Origin: an uncultured Holosporaceae bacterium | Lineage (GTDB): Bacteria > Pseudomonadota > Alphaproteobacteria > RUG11792 | Reading direction: 5' to 3' | Length of the DNA stretch: 8,021 nucleotides | Assembly (NCBI GenBank): GCA_947285985.1 | Contig: CAMYPB010000038.1 | Span: forward strand, 1 to 8,021 | Part shown: positions 1 through 7,362 of the stretch, piece by piece | Numbering within the stretch: the first letter of the stretch is position 1 | How the letters are laid out: each line of letters starts with the position of its first letter | Made by a program: the position numbers and the translations under genes | The notes under the pieces: model-generated | Told to the model about the DNA's origin: nothing | What the model saw: only the letters and a program-made list of their open reading frames with translations | Databases searched by the model: none

Positions 1-101
1 CAACTCTCGTTGTTTTTTTTCTCGCGATAGTTTCAGCTTTATTTTTTAGTATCGTTGATACGGCAGCATATAAAATAGTTCATTCTATCATCGGAAAGTA
101 G
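1..101 (+). CDS. secE: SecE, preprotein translocase subunit (3' end only)
   Basis: The reading frame enters from the left edge (first whole codon at 3) and ends in TAG at 99-101, leaving 32 residues. They read TLVVFFLAIVSALFFSIVDT followed by AAYKIVHSIIGK: one hydrophobic membrane span, then a short amphipathic tail. This is how the C-terminus of the small SecE protein looks, and its place directly before nusG is the usual one. SecE is the tail-anchored subunit that clamps SecY in the inner-membrane SecYEG export channel. The N-terminal half and the start lie outside the window, so the call rests on a short segment plus gene order. The gap to the nusG ATG is 15 nt, so the two genes are probably co-transcribed. 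Confidence 0.88.
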   Translation, partial: TLVVFFLAIVSALFFSIVDTAAYKIVHSIIGK

Positions 102-116
102 TTGTTGGAAAATATT

Positions 117-653
117 ATGGAACAGAAAGCTAGATGGTATATAGTTCATGTTTATTCAGGATCTGAAAATAGGGTTGCTCAGCTCATAAGAGAGCAATCA
201 ATAAAACGTGGTCTTGAAGACAAGTTTGAAGAAATTTTGATCCCAACTGAAGAGGTCGTCGAAATAAAAGGTGGTTCGAGGACGAATGTCGATAGGAAGT
301 ACTTTCCGGGATACGTTTTGGTTAAGATGATATTAAGTGATGAGACGTGGCATGTTGTTCGAAATATTCCTCGTGTCTCAGGATTTTTGGGGATGAAGGG
401 AAAACCTACTCCCGTAACAGAGGCTGAAATAAAACGTATTATGGATCAGGTCAAAGAATCCGTTGATTCTCCAAGGACTGACGTTAATTTCGAGATAGGA
501 GATCAGGTTCGAGTTTGTGATGGGCCTTTTGCATCATTTTCTGGTTTTGTTGAAGAAATTGAAGATGATAAGCAGAAATTGAAAGTATCTGTCATGATTT
601 TTGGACGTGCAACTCCTGTTAGTTTAGATTATGTTCAGGTGGAAAAAATTTGA
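117..653 (+). CDS. nusG: Transcription termination/antitermination protein NusG
   Basis: 178 residues, normal for the family. The N-terminal NGN domain spans about residues 3-115 and opens with RWYIVHVYSGSENRVA; the central block RKYFPGYVLVKM is the hallmark that contacts the RNA polymerase clamp helices. The C-terminal KOW domain (about 125-178) carries GDQVRVCDGPFASFSG and ends FGRATPVSLDYVQVEKI; in the family it binds NusE (S10) or Rho. NusG suppresses pausing and couples transcription to translation or Rho. The frame is open from TTG codons at 102 and 105, but the ATG at 117 places the conserved RWYIVH block at the normal distance from the start, so it is chosen. Its ribosome binding site is weak (GGAA at 107-110), which with the 15-nt gap to secE fits translational coupling. 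Confidence 0.97.
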   Translation: MEQKARWYIVHVYSGSENRVAQLIREQSIKRGLEDKFEEILIPTEEVVEIKGGSRTNVDRKYFPGYVLVKMILSDETWHVVRNIPRVSGFLGMKGKPTPVTEAEIKRIMDQVKESVDSPRTDVNFEIGDQVRVCDGPFASFSGFVEEIEDDKQKLKVSVMIFGRATPVSLDYVQVEKI

Positions 654-664
654 AGTATGATTTT

Positions 665-701
665 TGTGGGAAATTTTTGCCGTTTGGTTGATATTACCAC
701 A
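665..701 (+). promoter_or_regulatory. Candidate L1-binding autoregulatory site in the rplK leader
   Basis: In the 84-nt nusG-rplK gap, TGTGG (665-669) can pair with CCACA (697-701). The flanking wording GTGGGA (666-671) and TGATATTACCAC (689-700) resembles, as I recall it, the two strands of the L1-stalk helix of 23S rRNA (GGUGGGA and UUGAAAUACCACC). Ribosomal protein L1 is known in E. coli and archaea to repress its own operon by binding an mRNA copy of that helix near the first gene, and the position here, 37 nt before the rplK ATG, fits. The helix between the two strands is weak (GCC 679-681 with GGT 686-688), so this is a candidate only. I see no convincing promoter in this gap. Confidence 0.4.
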
Positions 702-737
702 TGTCATGAGTTTTGTTGAGTTTAGGAGAAATATAAA

Positions 738-1172
738 ATGGCAAAGAAAATAGTGGGATTTATAAAACTCCAAATCCCTGCTGGAAAAGCGAATCCTTCC
801 CCTCCAATTGGACCTGCTTTGGCTCAAAAAGGGTTGAATATCATGGAGTTTTGCAAGGCTTTTAACGCGAAAACTCAGAAAATGGAGCCTGGCATGCCTA
901 TACCTGTCGTTCTCACAGCATTTGCAGATAAGAGTTTCACTTTCATAATGAAAACTCCTCCTGTGACCTACTACATAAAAAAAGCCGCAAAAATTCAAAG
1001 TGGATCCCAAAAGACAGGGATATCTGCGCCTGTTGCGAAAATAACAATGTCTCAAGTTCGAGAAATTGCAAATGAAAAGATGCAGGATTTGAATGCGAAT
1101 GATATAGAAGCAGCAAGTCAGATGATCATCGGATCTGCGAAATCTATGGGCGTCGAAGTTGTGGAGGGCTAA
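738..1172 (+). CDS. rplK: 50S ribosomal protein L11
   Basis: 144 residues, essentially the family length. The N-terminal domain (about 1-70) starts [20 protein letters not shown] and includes the proline-rich PSPPIGPAL motif and [13 protein letters not shown], the part that faces the GTPase-associated centre and the thiostrepton site. The C-terminal domain (about 75-144) carries [19 protein letters not shown] and the RNA-binding [10 protein letters not shown]...[11 protein letters not shown]11 binds the 1050-1100 region of 23S rRNA at the base of the L10-L12 stalk and is needed for factor-dependent GTP hydrolysis and the stringent response. The start is the ATG after AGGAG (724-728) with 9 nt spacing. 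A small oddity is Ala29 in GPALAQ, where Gly (GPALGQ) is common. The stop is 4 nt before rplA. Confidence 0.98.
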   Translation: MAKKIVGFIKLQIPAGKANPSPPIGPALAQKGLNIMEFCKAFNAKTQKMEPGMPIPVVLTAFADKSFTFIMKTPPVTYYIKKAAKIQSGSQKTGISAPVAKITMSQVREIANEKMQDLNANDIEAASQMIIGSAKSMGVEVVEG

Positions 1173-1176
1173 TTTT

Positions 1177-1857
1177 ATGGCAAAATTTGGAAAAAGATTG
1201 CGTAATATCAGAAAAGATCTTGATTTAAATAAGGTTTATTCTTTGAATGAAGCTATAGAATTAGTTAAGAAGAACGCGAATGCGAAGTTTGATGAAACAG
1301 TTGAAATTTGCATGATGCTCGGGATTGATACGAAAAAACCTGAGCAAAATGTAAGGAATGTTGTCAGTCTTCCACATGGCACAGGAAAAACTTATAGGGT
1401 TGCGGTTTTCGCGAAGGATCAGAAAGCTGAAGAAGCAAAGAAAGCAGGTGCTGAAATTGTTGGGGCTGAAGAGTTAGTCGATATGATACAGAAAGGAAAT
1501 ATGCCTTTCGATCGCTGTATTGCGACTCCAGATATGATGCCTTTAGTTGGACGTGTTGGAAAGATTTTAGGTCCTAAAGGTTTAATGCCAAATCCAAAGC
1601 TTGGAACCGTCACAAATGATGTAGAAAATGCTATAAAAAATGTGAAGGGTGGACAAGTTGAGTACAGAACCGAGAAGAATGGTATCATTCATGCGGGTGT
1701 TGGAAAGGCGAGTTTTTCGAATGATGCTCTTTGCGAAAATATCAAAGCGATATATGACGCAGTTATGAAATCAAAGCCTGCAGGAATCAAAGGGGTTTAT
1801 TTGAAAAAGATAAGTTTGAGTTCCACGATGGGAATTGGTATAACGTTCGTTATATAG
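1177..1857 (+). CDS. rplA: 50S ribosomal protein L1
   Basis: 226 residues, slightly short for the usual 229-235 because the tail ends soon after the STMG motif. It starts [20 protein letters not shown] and contains the L1 signatures: [20 protein letters not shown] of domain I, the domain II block [20 protein letters not shown] then [10 protein letters not shown], and near the C-terminus SSTMGIG with Thr217 and Met218, the conserved RNA-contacting pair. L1 binds the mobile L1 stalk of 23S rRNA and helps release deacylated tRNA; in many bacteria it also represses rplKA translation. The frame is open from a TTG at 1159, inside rplK, but the ATG at 1177 gives the family N-terminus and is 8 nt after GGAGGG (1163-1168), which lies within the last codons of rplK. 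Translational coupling with rplK is therefore likely. Two TAG stops occur in tandem (1855-1860). Confidence 0.98.
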   Translation: MAKFGKRLRNIRKDLDLNKVYSLNEAIELVKKNANAKFDETVEICMMLGIDTKKPEQNVRNVVSLPHGTGKTYRVAVFAKDQKAEEAKKAGAEIVGAEELVDMIQKGNMPFDRCIATPDMMPLVGRVGKILGPKGLMPNPKLGTVTNDVENAIKNVKGGQVEYRTEKNGIIHAGVGKASFSNDALCENIKAIYDAVMKSKPAGIKGVYLKKISLSSTMGIGITFVI

Positions 1858-1872
1858 TAGAGTTTTTAGGAG

Positions 1873-1905
1873 TTTTGAGAGATGATGTATATTTATCTCT
1901 CAAAA
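1873..1905 (+). repeat. Perfect 11-bp inverted repeat just after rplA
   Basis: TTTTGAGAGAT (1873-1883) and ATCTCTCAAAA (1895-1905) are exact reverse complements around an 11-nt loop, starting 16 nt after the rplA stop. The right arm is followed by A, not a T-run, on either strand, so it does not look like an intrinsic terminator. It may protect the rplKA 3' end or act as an RNase processing point between the rplKA and rplJL parts of the transcript; that role is inference. Confidence 0.7.
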
Positions 1906-1944
1906 AGTGTCTGGTTCCATTTTGTTATTTTGTGGAGTTGGATG

Positions 1945-2021
1945 CTGTCATAGACTGTAGGTTTGATTTCGTTAATTAAGTAAAGACATTTTGTATATAC
2001 AATGTCGCCTACAATAGACAG
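1945..2021 (+). promoter_or_regulatory. Candidate L10-L12 binding fold (L10 leader) with kink-turn-like loop
   Basis: CTGTC (1945-1949) pairs with GACAG (2017-2021) and TGTAGG (1956-1961) pairs with CCTACA (2008-2013). They are separated by an asymmetric internal loop, ATAGAC (1950-1955) opposite ATA (2014-2016). Inside, GACATT (1985-1990) pairs with AATGTC (2001-2006) around a 10-nt loop. If A1950-A1952 is a three-base bulge, G1953 faces A2016 as the first sheared pair of a kink-turn, although the second pair would be A-U instead of A-G. L10 mRNA targets are known to contain a kink-turn, and the fold ends 142 nt before rplJ. The pairing is seen in the sequence; the L10 assignment is inferred. 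Confidence 0.45.
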
Positions 2022-2057
2022 AAGGATGTGGTTGGTAATTTTTTATATTCCTTCTGT
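2018..2057 (+). repeat. 9-bp inverted repeat that competes with the candidate L10 fold
   Basis: ACAGAAGGA (2018-2026) and TCCTTCTGT (2049-2057) are perfect reverse complements with a 22-nt loop. The left arm shares ACAG (2018-2021) with the outer stem of the upstream candidate L10 fold, so both helices cannot form fully at once. This mutually exclusive pairing is what a leader switching between two states would show. No T-run follows the right arm, so it is not a terminator by itself. Confidence 0.55.
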
Positions 2058-2070
2058 AGAAAAAATGATG

Positions 2071-2095
2071 TGGACCATTGGTTATGTCCATTTTT
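2071..2095 (+). terminator. Weak terminator-like hairpin in the rplJ leader
   Basis: TGGAC (2071-2075) pairs with GTCCA (2086-2090) around a 10-nt loop and is followed at once by TTTTT (2091-2095). The shape is that of an intrinsic terminator, but a five-pair stem is weak. It could at most cause pausing or partial attenuation before rplJ. Low confidence. Confidence 0.25.
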
Positions 2096-2163
2096 GTATG
2101 TTTTGTTGGAGATCTCATTATTGTGATTTCTAATTTATATGATATGAGGAGTATCAGCGAACT

Positions 2164-2667
2164 ATGAAGAGATTAGAGAAAGAGTCTTTCGTGTCGCATA
2201 TTAAAGGTGAGCTTAATAATTCTTCGACTGTTATAGCTGTGAACAGGTCGTTTGGAATAACAGTTGATGAGATTACAAAGCTTCGTCGAGATATGCACAA
2301 AGCAAAGGCCAATTTTAAAGTTCTCAAGAATACGTTGGCTCGCATAGCAATAAAAGATTCTGAGTTTGAACCATTGAGTGATTATTTAGAGGGACCAACT
2401 GCTTTGGCCTATTCAAATAATCCTGTTGAGATGGCTAAAGCTATAGTTGATTTTGTTAAGTCAAATGATAAGATGAGTGTTTTAGGGGGGATTATGGATG
2501 GTCAGTTTATTACATCTGATCAGATTAAGTCTCTTGCTGAACTTCCATCTTTGGACGAACTCAGAGGAAAACTTGTTGGATTGCTTACAGCTGCTGCTAC
2601 GAAAATTGTGCGTACAGTTAAGGAACCATCAAGTCGTATTGCTAGAGTTGTTGCTGCAAAGAACTGA
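2164..2667 (+). CDS. rplJ: 50S ribosomal protein L10
   Basis: 167 residues, normal for L10. The N-terminal rRNA-binding domain (about 1-130) shows EITKLRRDMHKAKANFKVLK followed by NTLARIA, then EGPTALAYSNNPVEMAKAI and the Gly-Gly turn VLGGIMDGQFI. The C-terminal helix after LPSLDELRGKLVGLLTAA carries the binding sites for L12 dimers. L10 anchors the flexible L12 stalk on 23S rRNA next to L11 and, in many bacteria, represses its own operon. The start is the only ATG giving this N-terminus. Its ribosome binding site AGGAG (2147-2151) sits 12 nt upstream, longer than the 8-10 nt seen for the neighbouring ribosomal-protein genes, which may make initiation easier to control from the leader. The 46-nt gap to rplL is very AT-rich. 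Confidence 0.98.
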   Translation: MKRLEKESFVSHIKGELNNSSTVIAVNRSFGITVDEITKLRRDMHKAKANFKVLKNTLARIAIKDSEFEPLSDYLEGPTALAYSNNPVEMAKAIVDFVKSNDKMSVLGGIMDGQFITSDQIKSLAELPSLDELRGKLVGLLTAAATKIVRTVKEPSSRIARVVAAKN

Positions 2668-2713
2668 TTTTTAGTATTAATTAATTTATTTTTTTATAGA
2701 AGGAGTATATAAA

Positions 2714-3088
2714 ATGGCAGATTTAAATAAAATCGTAGAAGAGTTGTCTAATTTAACAGTTTTAGAAGCTGCAGAACTTTCAAAAATGTTGGAAGAGAAA
2801 TGGGGAGTTAGTGCAGCAGCTGCTGTTGCAGTTGCGTCGGGTCCTGTTTCATCGGGTGCTGCTCAAGAAGAAAAGACAGAATTTGATGTTCATCTTGATG
2901 ATGCGGGTGCTGGAAAGATCAATGTTATTAAAGAGGTCAGAGCAATTCTTCCTGATTTAGGTTTGAAGGAAGCTAAGGATCTCGTTGAAGGAGCTCCAAA
3001 AGTTTTGAAAACTGGAGTTTCGAAGGATGAAGCTGAAAAAATTAAGAAACAATTAGAAGCAGCTGGAGCAAAAGTATCTATAAAATAA
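2714..3088 (+). CDS. rplL: 50S ribosomal protein L7/L12
   Basis: 124 residues, typical length. The N-terminal dimerisation and L10-binding part (about 1-33) includes [21 protein letters not shown] flexible Ala/Gly/Ser-rich hinge follows (about 34-53, [20 protein letters not shown]). The C-terminal globular domain (about 56-124) holds [20 protein letters not shown] and [20 protein letters not shown], the helices that recruit EF-Tu, EF-G and other GTPases, ending [12 protein letters not shown]12 is the only multi-copy ribosomal protein, bound as several dimers to L10. A strong ribosome binding site, AGAAGGAG (2698-2705) with 8 nt spacing, fits the need to make more L12 than L10. A terminator-like hairpin follows 15 nt after the stop. 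Confidence 0.98.
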   Translation: MADLNKIVEELSNLTVLEAAELSKMLEEKWGVSAAAAVAVASGPVSSGAAQEEKTEFDVHLDDAGAGKINVIKEVRAILPDLGLKEAKDLVEGAPKVLKTGVSKDEAEKIKKQLEAAGAKVSIK

Positions 3089-3103
3089 TTTTTTATAGAC
3101 AAA

Positions 3104-3137
3104 AGGAGAGGAATGATATTTCCTCTTCTAATTTTTT
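3104..3137 (+). terminator. Intrinsic terminator/attenuator between rplL and rpoB
   Basis: A 10-pair stem, AGGAGAGGAA (3104-3113) with TTCCTCTTCT (3120-3129) and one G-U pair, closes a 6-nt loop and is followed after AA by six T (3132-3137). This is the form of a Rho-independent terminator. Since rpoB and rpoC have no other evident promoter here, it most likely works as a partial attenuator that makes RNA polymerase subunits at a lower rate than ribosomal proteins. E. coli has an attenuator at the same place. Cleavage by RNase III, also known at this junction in E. coli, is an alternative role. Confidence 0.75.
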
Positions 3138-3208
3138 GTTTGTTGATTGTTTTTAGAAGGTTATATAGTTATGGTCAGATCATATACTGGACGCAAACGT
3201 TTTCGTAG
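3113..3208 (+). CDS. Possible 31-codon hydrophobic leader peptide before rpoB
   Basis: An ATG at 3113 follows AAGGAGAGG (3103-3111), one of the better ribosome binding sequences in the window, though the spacing is short (4 nt from AAGGAG). The frame runs to TAG at 3206-3208 and starts [20 protein letters not shown], a hydrophobic stretch followed by two arginines. It is in a different frame from rpoB and overlaps its first 38 nt. The ribosome binding site forms the left arm of the attenuator hairpin, so translation here would melt the stem. The AT-rich sequence encodes Phe, Leu and Ile easily, so chance is a real alternative and I know of no such peptide. Low confidence that it is translated. 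Confidence 0.22.
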   Translation: MIFPLLIFCLLIVFRRLYSYGQIIYWTQTFS

Positions 3209-6200
3209 GTCATTCGGCCGAGTTAAAGAAAAGACTCCTTTACCAGATCTTATAGCATTGCAGAAGAGTTCTTTTGATACATTTTTACAAAATGGAATTC
3301 CTGACGATAAAAAGGAGAATGTGGGATTATTTGAAATTTTCAATTCTTTTTTCCCTATAAAAGATTCAGCCGGAAAATCTCAGTTAGAGTTTTGTGGGTA
3401 TTATTTTGATGAACCAAAATATACAGAGATAGAATGTCGTCAAAGAGGGGGAACGTATTCTTCAGCTTTGCGTGGAAAATTTAGACTCGTTATTTGGGAT
3501 GTTGATTTTGACACGAATGCACGTACGATAAAGGACATAAAAGAGCAGGAAGTTTATTTGGGAGATGTTCCTTTAATGACTGATAGAGGAACTTTCATAT
3601 TTAATGGTATAGAAAGGGTTATAGTCTCTCAAATGCATAGAAGTCCTGGTGTGTTTTTTGATCATGACCAAGGAAAGACTCATTCATCTGGAAAATATTT
3701 GTTTGCTGCCAGAATAATTCCGTATAGAGGATCGTGGATAGATTTCGAATTTGATCATCGAGATGTACTCTATGTTAGAGTAGACAGAAGAAGAAAGGTT
3801 CTAGCTACGACATTTTTGATGTGCCTTGAAAGTCGAGAGACTGAGGAATACAGAAAAAATCTGAAAAACGGTGAGGAAATTCAGTCGAAATATATAACTG
3901 GTATGTCTCGAGAAGAGATATTAAATTCATTCTATGAGACTATTGTATATAAGAAAGTTAAAAATGGATGGTCCGTTCCTTTCAATAAAAATCATCTAAG
4001 AGGTATACGTCTAGAGAGAGATTTAATAGATTCTGACACGAAAGAAGTTATCGCGACATCTGGAACGAAGCTTACTCCAAGAATTTTGACTCAACTTGAA
4101 AATAAAGGTGTCAAAAACATTTTTGTCGAAGATGTTGATCTCATAGGTAAGTATCTAGCATCAGATCATATAGATGAATCAACGGGAGAGATATATTTAG
4201 AAGCAGGAAACCAGATAACAGAAGAGACATTTGAAATAGTGAAAAATTTGTCATTGAAAAAATTGTCTGTTTTGTTTGTTGATAATGTAACAGCTGGTCC
4301 CTATATAATGAATACATTCGCGTACTCAAAGTGTTGTAACAGGGAAGAAGCTTTGATGGAATTATATAGGTCTTTGATCCCAGGAGAACCTCCAACGATT
4401 TCCGGAGGGGAAAATTTATTACATTCTTTGATATTTGATCCTGGTAGATATGATTTGTCGATCGTTGGACGAGCGAAGATTAACGATAGATTAGGACTCA
4501 ATACTCCAGATAATATTCGAACGATCCAAAAAAGTGATATCATTGCAATATTGAAGGTTTTATTGGCCTTGAAAGATGGTGTAGGGGAAGTTGATGATAT
4601 CGATAATCTTGGAAATAGAAGGGTCCGTTCCGTTGGGGAGTTGATAGAAAATCAATGTCGTGTTGGAATGATAAGGATGGAACGAGCTATTCGCGAAAAG
4701 ATGGCAACGAATGATATTGATAATTTTGTTCCAAGTGATTTGATAAATGCGAAGCCTTTGATTACTGCTATAAAGGATTTCTTTGTTTCATCACAATTGT
4801 CCCAATTTATGGATCAGACGAACCCTTTGTCAGAAGTCACACATAAAAGACGACTTTCCGCATTGGGACCCGGAGGATTGTCTAGGGAGAGGGCAGGTTT
4901 TGAGGTACGTGACGTTCATCCAACTCATTACTCAAGGTTGTGTCCAATTGAAACTCCTGAAGGACAGAATATTGGTTTGATCAATTCACTCGCATCTTAT
5001 ACGAAGATAAATAAGTATGGATTTATAGAGAGCCCTTATAGACGTGTTGTTGATGGTCGTGTCACGGATGAAGTTGTCTATTTAACTGCAACGGAAGAGT
5101 GGAAATATTCTGTTGGGCAAGCGAATATCGCAACTGATAAGGATGGGAATATTTTGGATGATCTTGTTATATGTCGTACAGCTGGAGAAGTAGGTAAAAA
5201 ATTAAAATCGGAAATTTCTTTTGTGGATGTTTCTCCAAAACAAGTTGTTTCTGTTGCAGCTGCTTTGATTCCATTTCTTGAAAATGATGATGCGAGCCGT
5301 GCACTTATGGGATCTAACATGCAACGTCAAGCTGTCCCGTTATTAAAATCTGAGGCTCCTCTTGTTGGAACTGGAATGGAGTCTGTTATTGCGAAAGACT
5401 CTGGATCATCTGTTATTGCAAAAAGATCTGGAATTGTTGATCATGTTGATGCGAAAAGAATAGTTATTCGTGTTTTGGGAGAAGATCAAACTGGAGCTGA
5501 TGTTTATAACCTTCTGAAATTCCAGTGTTCAAATATGGGGACTTGTATCAATCAAAAACCACTTGTTAGAACGGGAGATTATATTGAAGCAGGTGATATA
5601 ATCGCAGACGGTCCTTCAACGGATTGTGGGGAATTAGCTCTTGGTCGAAATCTTCTTGTTGCATTTATGTCATGGCAAGGATACAATTTTGAAGACTCTA
5701 TAGTTCTTTCTGAGGATATTGTCAAGAATGATGTTTTAACGTCTATACATATTGAAAGTTTTGAGGTTGTTGCTCGCGATACGAAACTTGGAAATGAGGA
5801 AATAACTAGGGATATCCCAAATATTGCGGAAGATTCTTTAAAAAATCTTGATGAGTCAGGAATAGTGTATGTTGGCGCGAAGGTCGAGCCTGGTGATATA
5901 CTTGTTGGGAAAGTTACACCTAAAGGAGAATCTCCAACAACTCCTGAAGAAAAGTTATTGAAAGCGATTTTCGGGGAAAAATCTGCAGATGTGAAAGATA
6001 GTTCATTTAGGGTCCCTCCTGGAATTTCTGGGACAGTTGTTGAAGTACGCGTTCTTATGAGACGCGGAGTCGAAAAAGATGAAAGAACGATCGCAATAGA
6101 ACGCCAGATGATAGAAGGATTTGCAAAAGATAGGGATGATGAAAAAAGAATTTTAGAGCATACTTATTTCATGCATATAAAAGACCGTTTAATCGGGGAA

Positions 6201-7346
6201 AAGCACATATCTGGACTTCAAGGCGTTAGTGAAGGGACCACGATAACGGAAGAGATGCTCGAGGATTTGTCGTTTTATAAAATAAAAAAAGTGCAGGTCA
6301 AAAAAGCATCTGTTCAAGAGACTATAGATTTGTTAGTAAAACAATTTGATGAAAAGGTTGAGAGGATACAAAAAACATTTGAAGAAAGTGTATATAAACT
6401 CAGGAAAGGGGATGATTTGCCTCCTGGAGTTTTGAAGCTTGTGAAAGTTTTCGTTGCTAATAAGAGGAAGATACAACCTGGAGATAAGATGGCGGGACGT
6501 CATGGAAATAAGGGAGTTGTTTCGAGAATTCTCCCTATTGAAGACATGCCGTATCTAGAGGATGGAACCCCTGTTGATATTATATTGAATCCTTTGGGGT
6601 TACCTTCTCGTATGAATGTTGGTCAGATCTTAGAGACTCATCTTGGAGCGGCTGCAAAAGGCCTTGGAAAGAAGATTCAATACGCTTTGGAACAATATAG
6701 AAAACATCATTCGACTTTAAGTGAATTAAAAGATTCTGTCATAAAGTTATATACTGATGAAGAAGATATTCATGATATCAACGAATTGAAAGATGATGAA
6801 TTTTTAGAGTTAGCTGAAAATTTGAGTCATGGGCTTCCCGTTGCAACTCCTGTTTTCGATGGTGCGAAATTGAGTGATATAGAAAACGGATTGGAAATGG
6901 CAGGTCTTGATAAATCTGGGCAGGTTACTTTGTATGATGGAAGGACGGGAGAGCCATTTGATAGGAAGATAACTGTTGGTACGAAGTATATGTTGAAACT
7001 TCATCACTTAGTTGATGATAAAATACATGCGAGATCTGTTGGACCTTACAGTTTGATAACTCAACAACCTCTAGGAGGTAAGGCACAATTTGGAGGGCAA
7101 AGATTTGGGGAAATGGAAGTCTGGGCTCTTGAAGCATATGGTGCTGCTCATGTTTTGAGAGAAATGTTGACCGTGAAATCAGATGATGTGAAGGGGCGTA
7201 CTAAAGTGTATGAATCTATAGTTAGAGGTGAAAATGAAGTTGAGCCTGACACTCCAGAATCATTCAATGTTTTAGTCAAAGAATTGCGATCTTTGGGATT
7301 GAGTTTATCATTTGAGAAATTATCAGGAAAAAATAAGGATGCTTAA
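3171..7346 (+). CDS. rpoB: DNA-directed RNA polymerase subunit beta
   Basis: 1391 residues, close to other alphaproteobacterial beta subunits (about 1380; E. coli 1342). Landmarks in order: N-terminus [19 protein letters not shown] at 89; [11 protein letters not shown] at 153-163; the rifampicin region [20 protein letters not shown] at 540-559; GYNFEDS at 837-843 (Glu841 and Asp842 match E. coli E813/D814); the active-site loop [13 protein letters not shown] with Lys1106 and Lys1114, equivalent to E. coli K1065 and K1073; and the C-terminal [20 protein letters not shown] block from 1298, which packs on beta-prime. It catalyses RNA synthesis with RpoC. The frame is open from a TTG at 3147, but the ATG at 3171, 10 nt after AGAAGG (3155-3160), gives the family N-terminus. 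The rifampicin contact residues matching Q513, D516, H526, R529 and S531 are all present. Two nearby positions are unusual: Val539 for Gly507 and Gln599 for Pro567 (E. coli numbers). Confidence 0.99.
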   Translation: MVRSYTGRKRFRRSFGRVKEKTPLPDLIALQKSSFDTFLQNGIPDDKKENVGLFEIFNSFFPIKDSAGKSQLEFCGYYFDEPKYTEIECRQRGGTYSSALRGKFRLVIWDVDFDTNARTIKDIKEQEVYLGDVPLMTDRGTFIFNGIERVIVSQMHRSPGVFFDHDQGKTHSSGKYLFAARIIPYRGSWIDFEFDHRDVLYVRVDRRRKVLATTFLMCLESRETEEYRKNLKNGEEIQSKYITGMSREEILNSFYETIVYKKVKNGWSVPFNKNHLRGIRLERDLIDSDTKEVIATSGTKLTPRILTQLENKGVKNIFVEDVDLIGKYLASDHIDESTGEIYLEAGNQITEETFEIVKNLSLKKLSVLFVDNVTAGPYIMNTFAYSKCCNREEALMELYRSLIPGEPPTISGGENLLHSLIFDPGRYDLSIVGRAKINDRLGLNTPDNIRTIQKSDIIAILKVLLALKDGVGEVDDIDNLGNRRVRSVGELIENQCRVGMIRMERAIREKMATNDIDNFVPSDLINAKPLITAIKDFFVSSQLSQFMDQTNPLSEVTHKRRLSALGPGGLSRERAGFEVRDVHPTHYSRLCPIETPEGQNIGLINSLASYTKINKYGFIESPYRRVVDGRVTDEVVYLTATEEWKYSVGQANIATDKDGNILDDLVICRTAGEVGKKLKSEISFVDVSPKQVVSVAAALIPFLENDDASRALMGSNMQRQAVPLLKSEAPLVGTGMESVIAKDSGSSVIAKRSGIVDHVDAKRIVIRVLGEDQTGADVYNLLKFQCSNMGTCINQKPLVRTGDYIEAGDIIADGPSTDCGELALGRNLLVAFMSWQGYNFEDSIVLSEDIVKNDVLTSIHIESFEVVARDTKLGNEEITRDIPNIAEDSLKNLDESGIVYVGAKVEPGDILVGKVTPKGESPTTPEEKLLKAIFGEKSADVKDSSFRVPPGISGTVVEVRVLMRRGVEKDERTIAIERQMIEGFAKDRDDEKRILEHTYFMHIKDRLIGEKHISGLQGVSEGTTITEEMLEDLSFYKIKKVQVKKASVQETIDLLVKQFDEKVERIQKTFEESVYKLRKGDDLPPGVLKLVKVFVANKRKIQPGDKMAGRHGNKGVVSRILPIEDMPYLEDGTPVDIILNPLGLPSRMNVGQILETHLGAAAKGLGKKIQYALEQYRKHHSTLSELKDSVIKLYTDEEDIHDINELKDDEFLELAENLSHGLPVATPVFDGAKLSDIENGLEMAGLDKSGQVTLYDGRTGEPFDRKITVGTKYMLKLHHLVDDKIHARSVGPYSLITQQPLGGKAQFGGQRFGEMEVWALEAYGAAHVLREMLTVKSDDVKGRTKVYESIVRGENEVEPDTPESFNVLVKELRSLGLSLSFEKLSGKNKDA

Positions 7347-7362
7347 GGAGAGCAGTAGTTTT

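Larger units (their letters stand above)
1858..2163 (+). promoter_or_regulatory. Long structured leader between rplA and rplJ
   Basis: A 306-nt stretch with no plausible gene. It holds at least four inverted repeats, listed separately, and the rplJ ribosome binding site AGGAG (2147-2151). In E. coli and many other bacteria the rplA-rplJ gap is similarly long and carries the L10 leader, where the L10-L12 complex binds mRNA to repress rplJL translation; this region is the positional equivalent. TCTCAT (2113-2118) can pair with ATGAGG (2144-2149, one G-U pair) and would partly hide the ribosome binding site, a weak six-pair helix with a 25-nt loop. I looked for a promoter matching the P-L10 promoter of E. 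coli and found no convincing -35/-10 pair. Leader identity is inferred from position and foldability. Confidence 0.6.

Noticed and set aside
688..716. TTGATA as a -35 box before rplK
   Set aside because: TTGATA is close to the consensus, but nothing resembling TATAAT lies 16-19 nt downstream (only T/G-rich sequence).
624..1055. Long minus-strand frame opposite the nusG end and rplK
   Set aside because: It lies antisense to a clear ribosomal-protein gene, has no recognisable domain and no supporting start context. It is a shadow of rplK.
1831..1860. Frameshift or truncation at the end of rplA
   Set aside because: The protein is only a few residues shorter than usual, all RNA-contact motifs are intact and two stops follow in tandem. 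A naturally short tail is enough to explain it.
2106..2143. Promoter directly before rplJ (TTGGAG with TAATTT or TATGAT)
   Set aside because: Spacings are wrong (19 nt or more), and the start of transcription would fall in or just before the ribosome binding site. AT-rich chance matches are expected here.
3140..3167. Promoter TTGTTG-16-TATATA just before rpoB
   Set aside because: The -35 match is poor, and transcription would begin at or inside the rpoB start codon, losing the ribosome binding site at 3155-3160.
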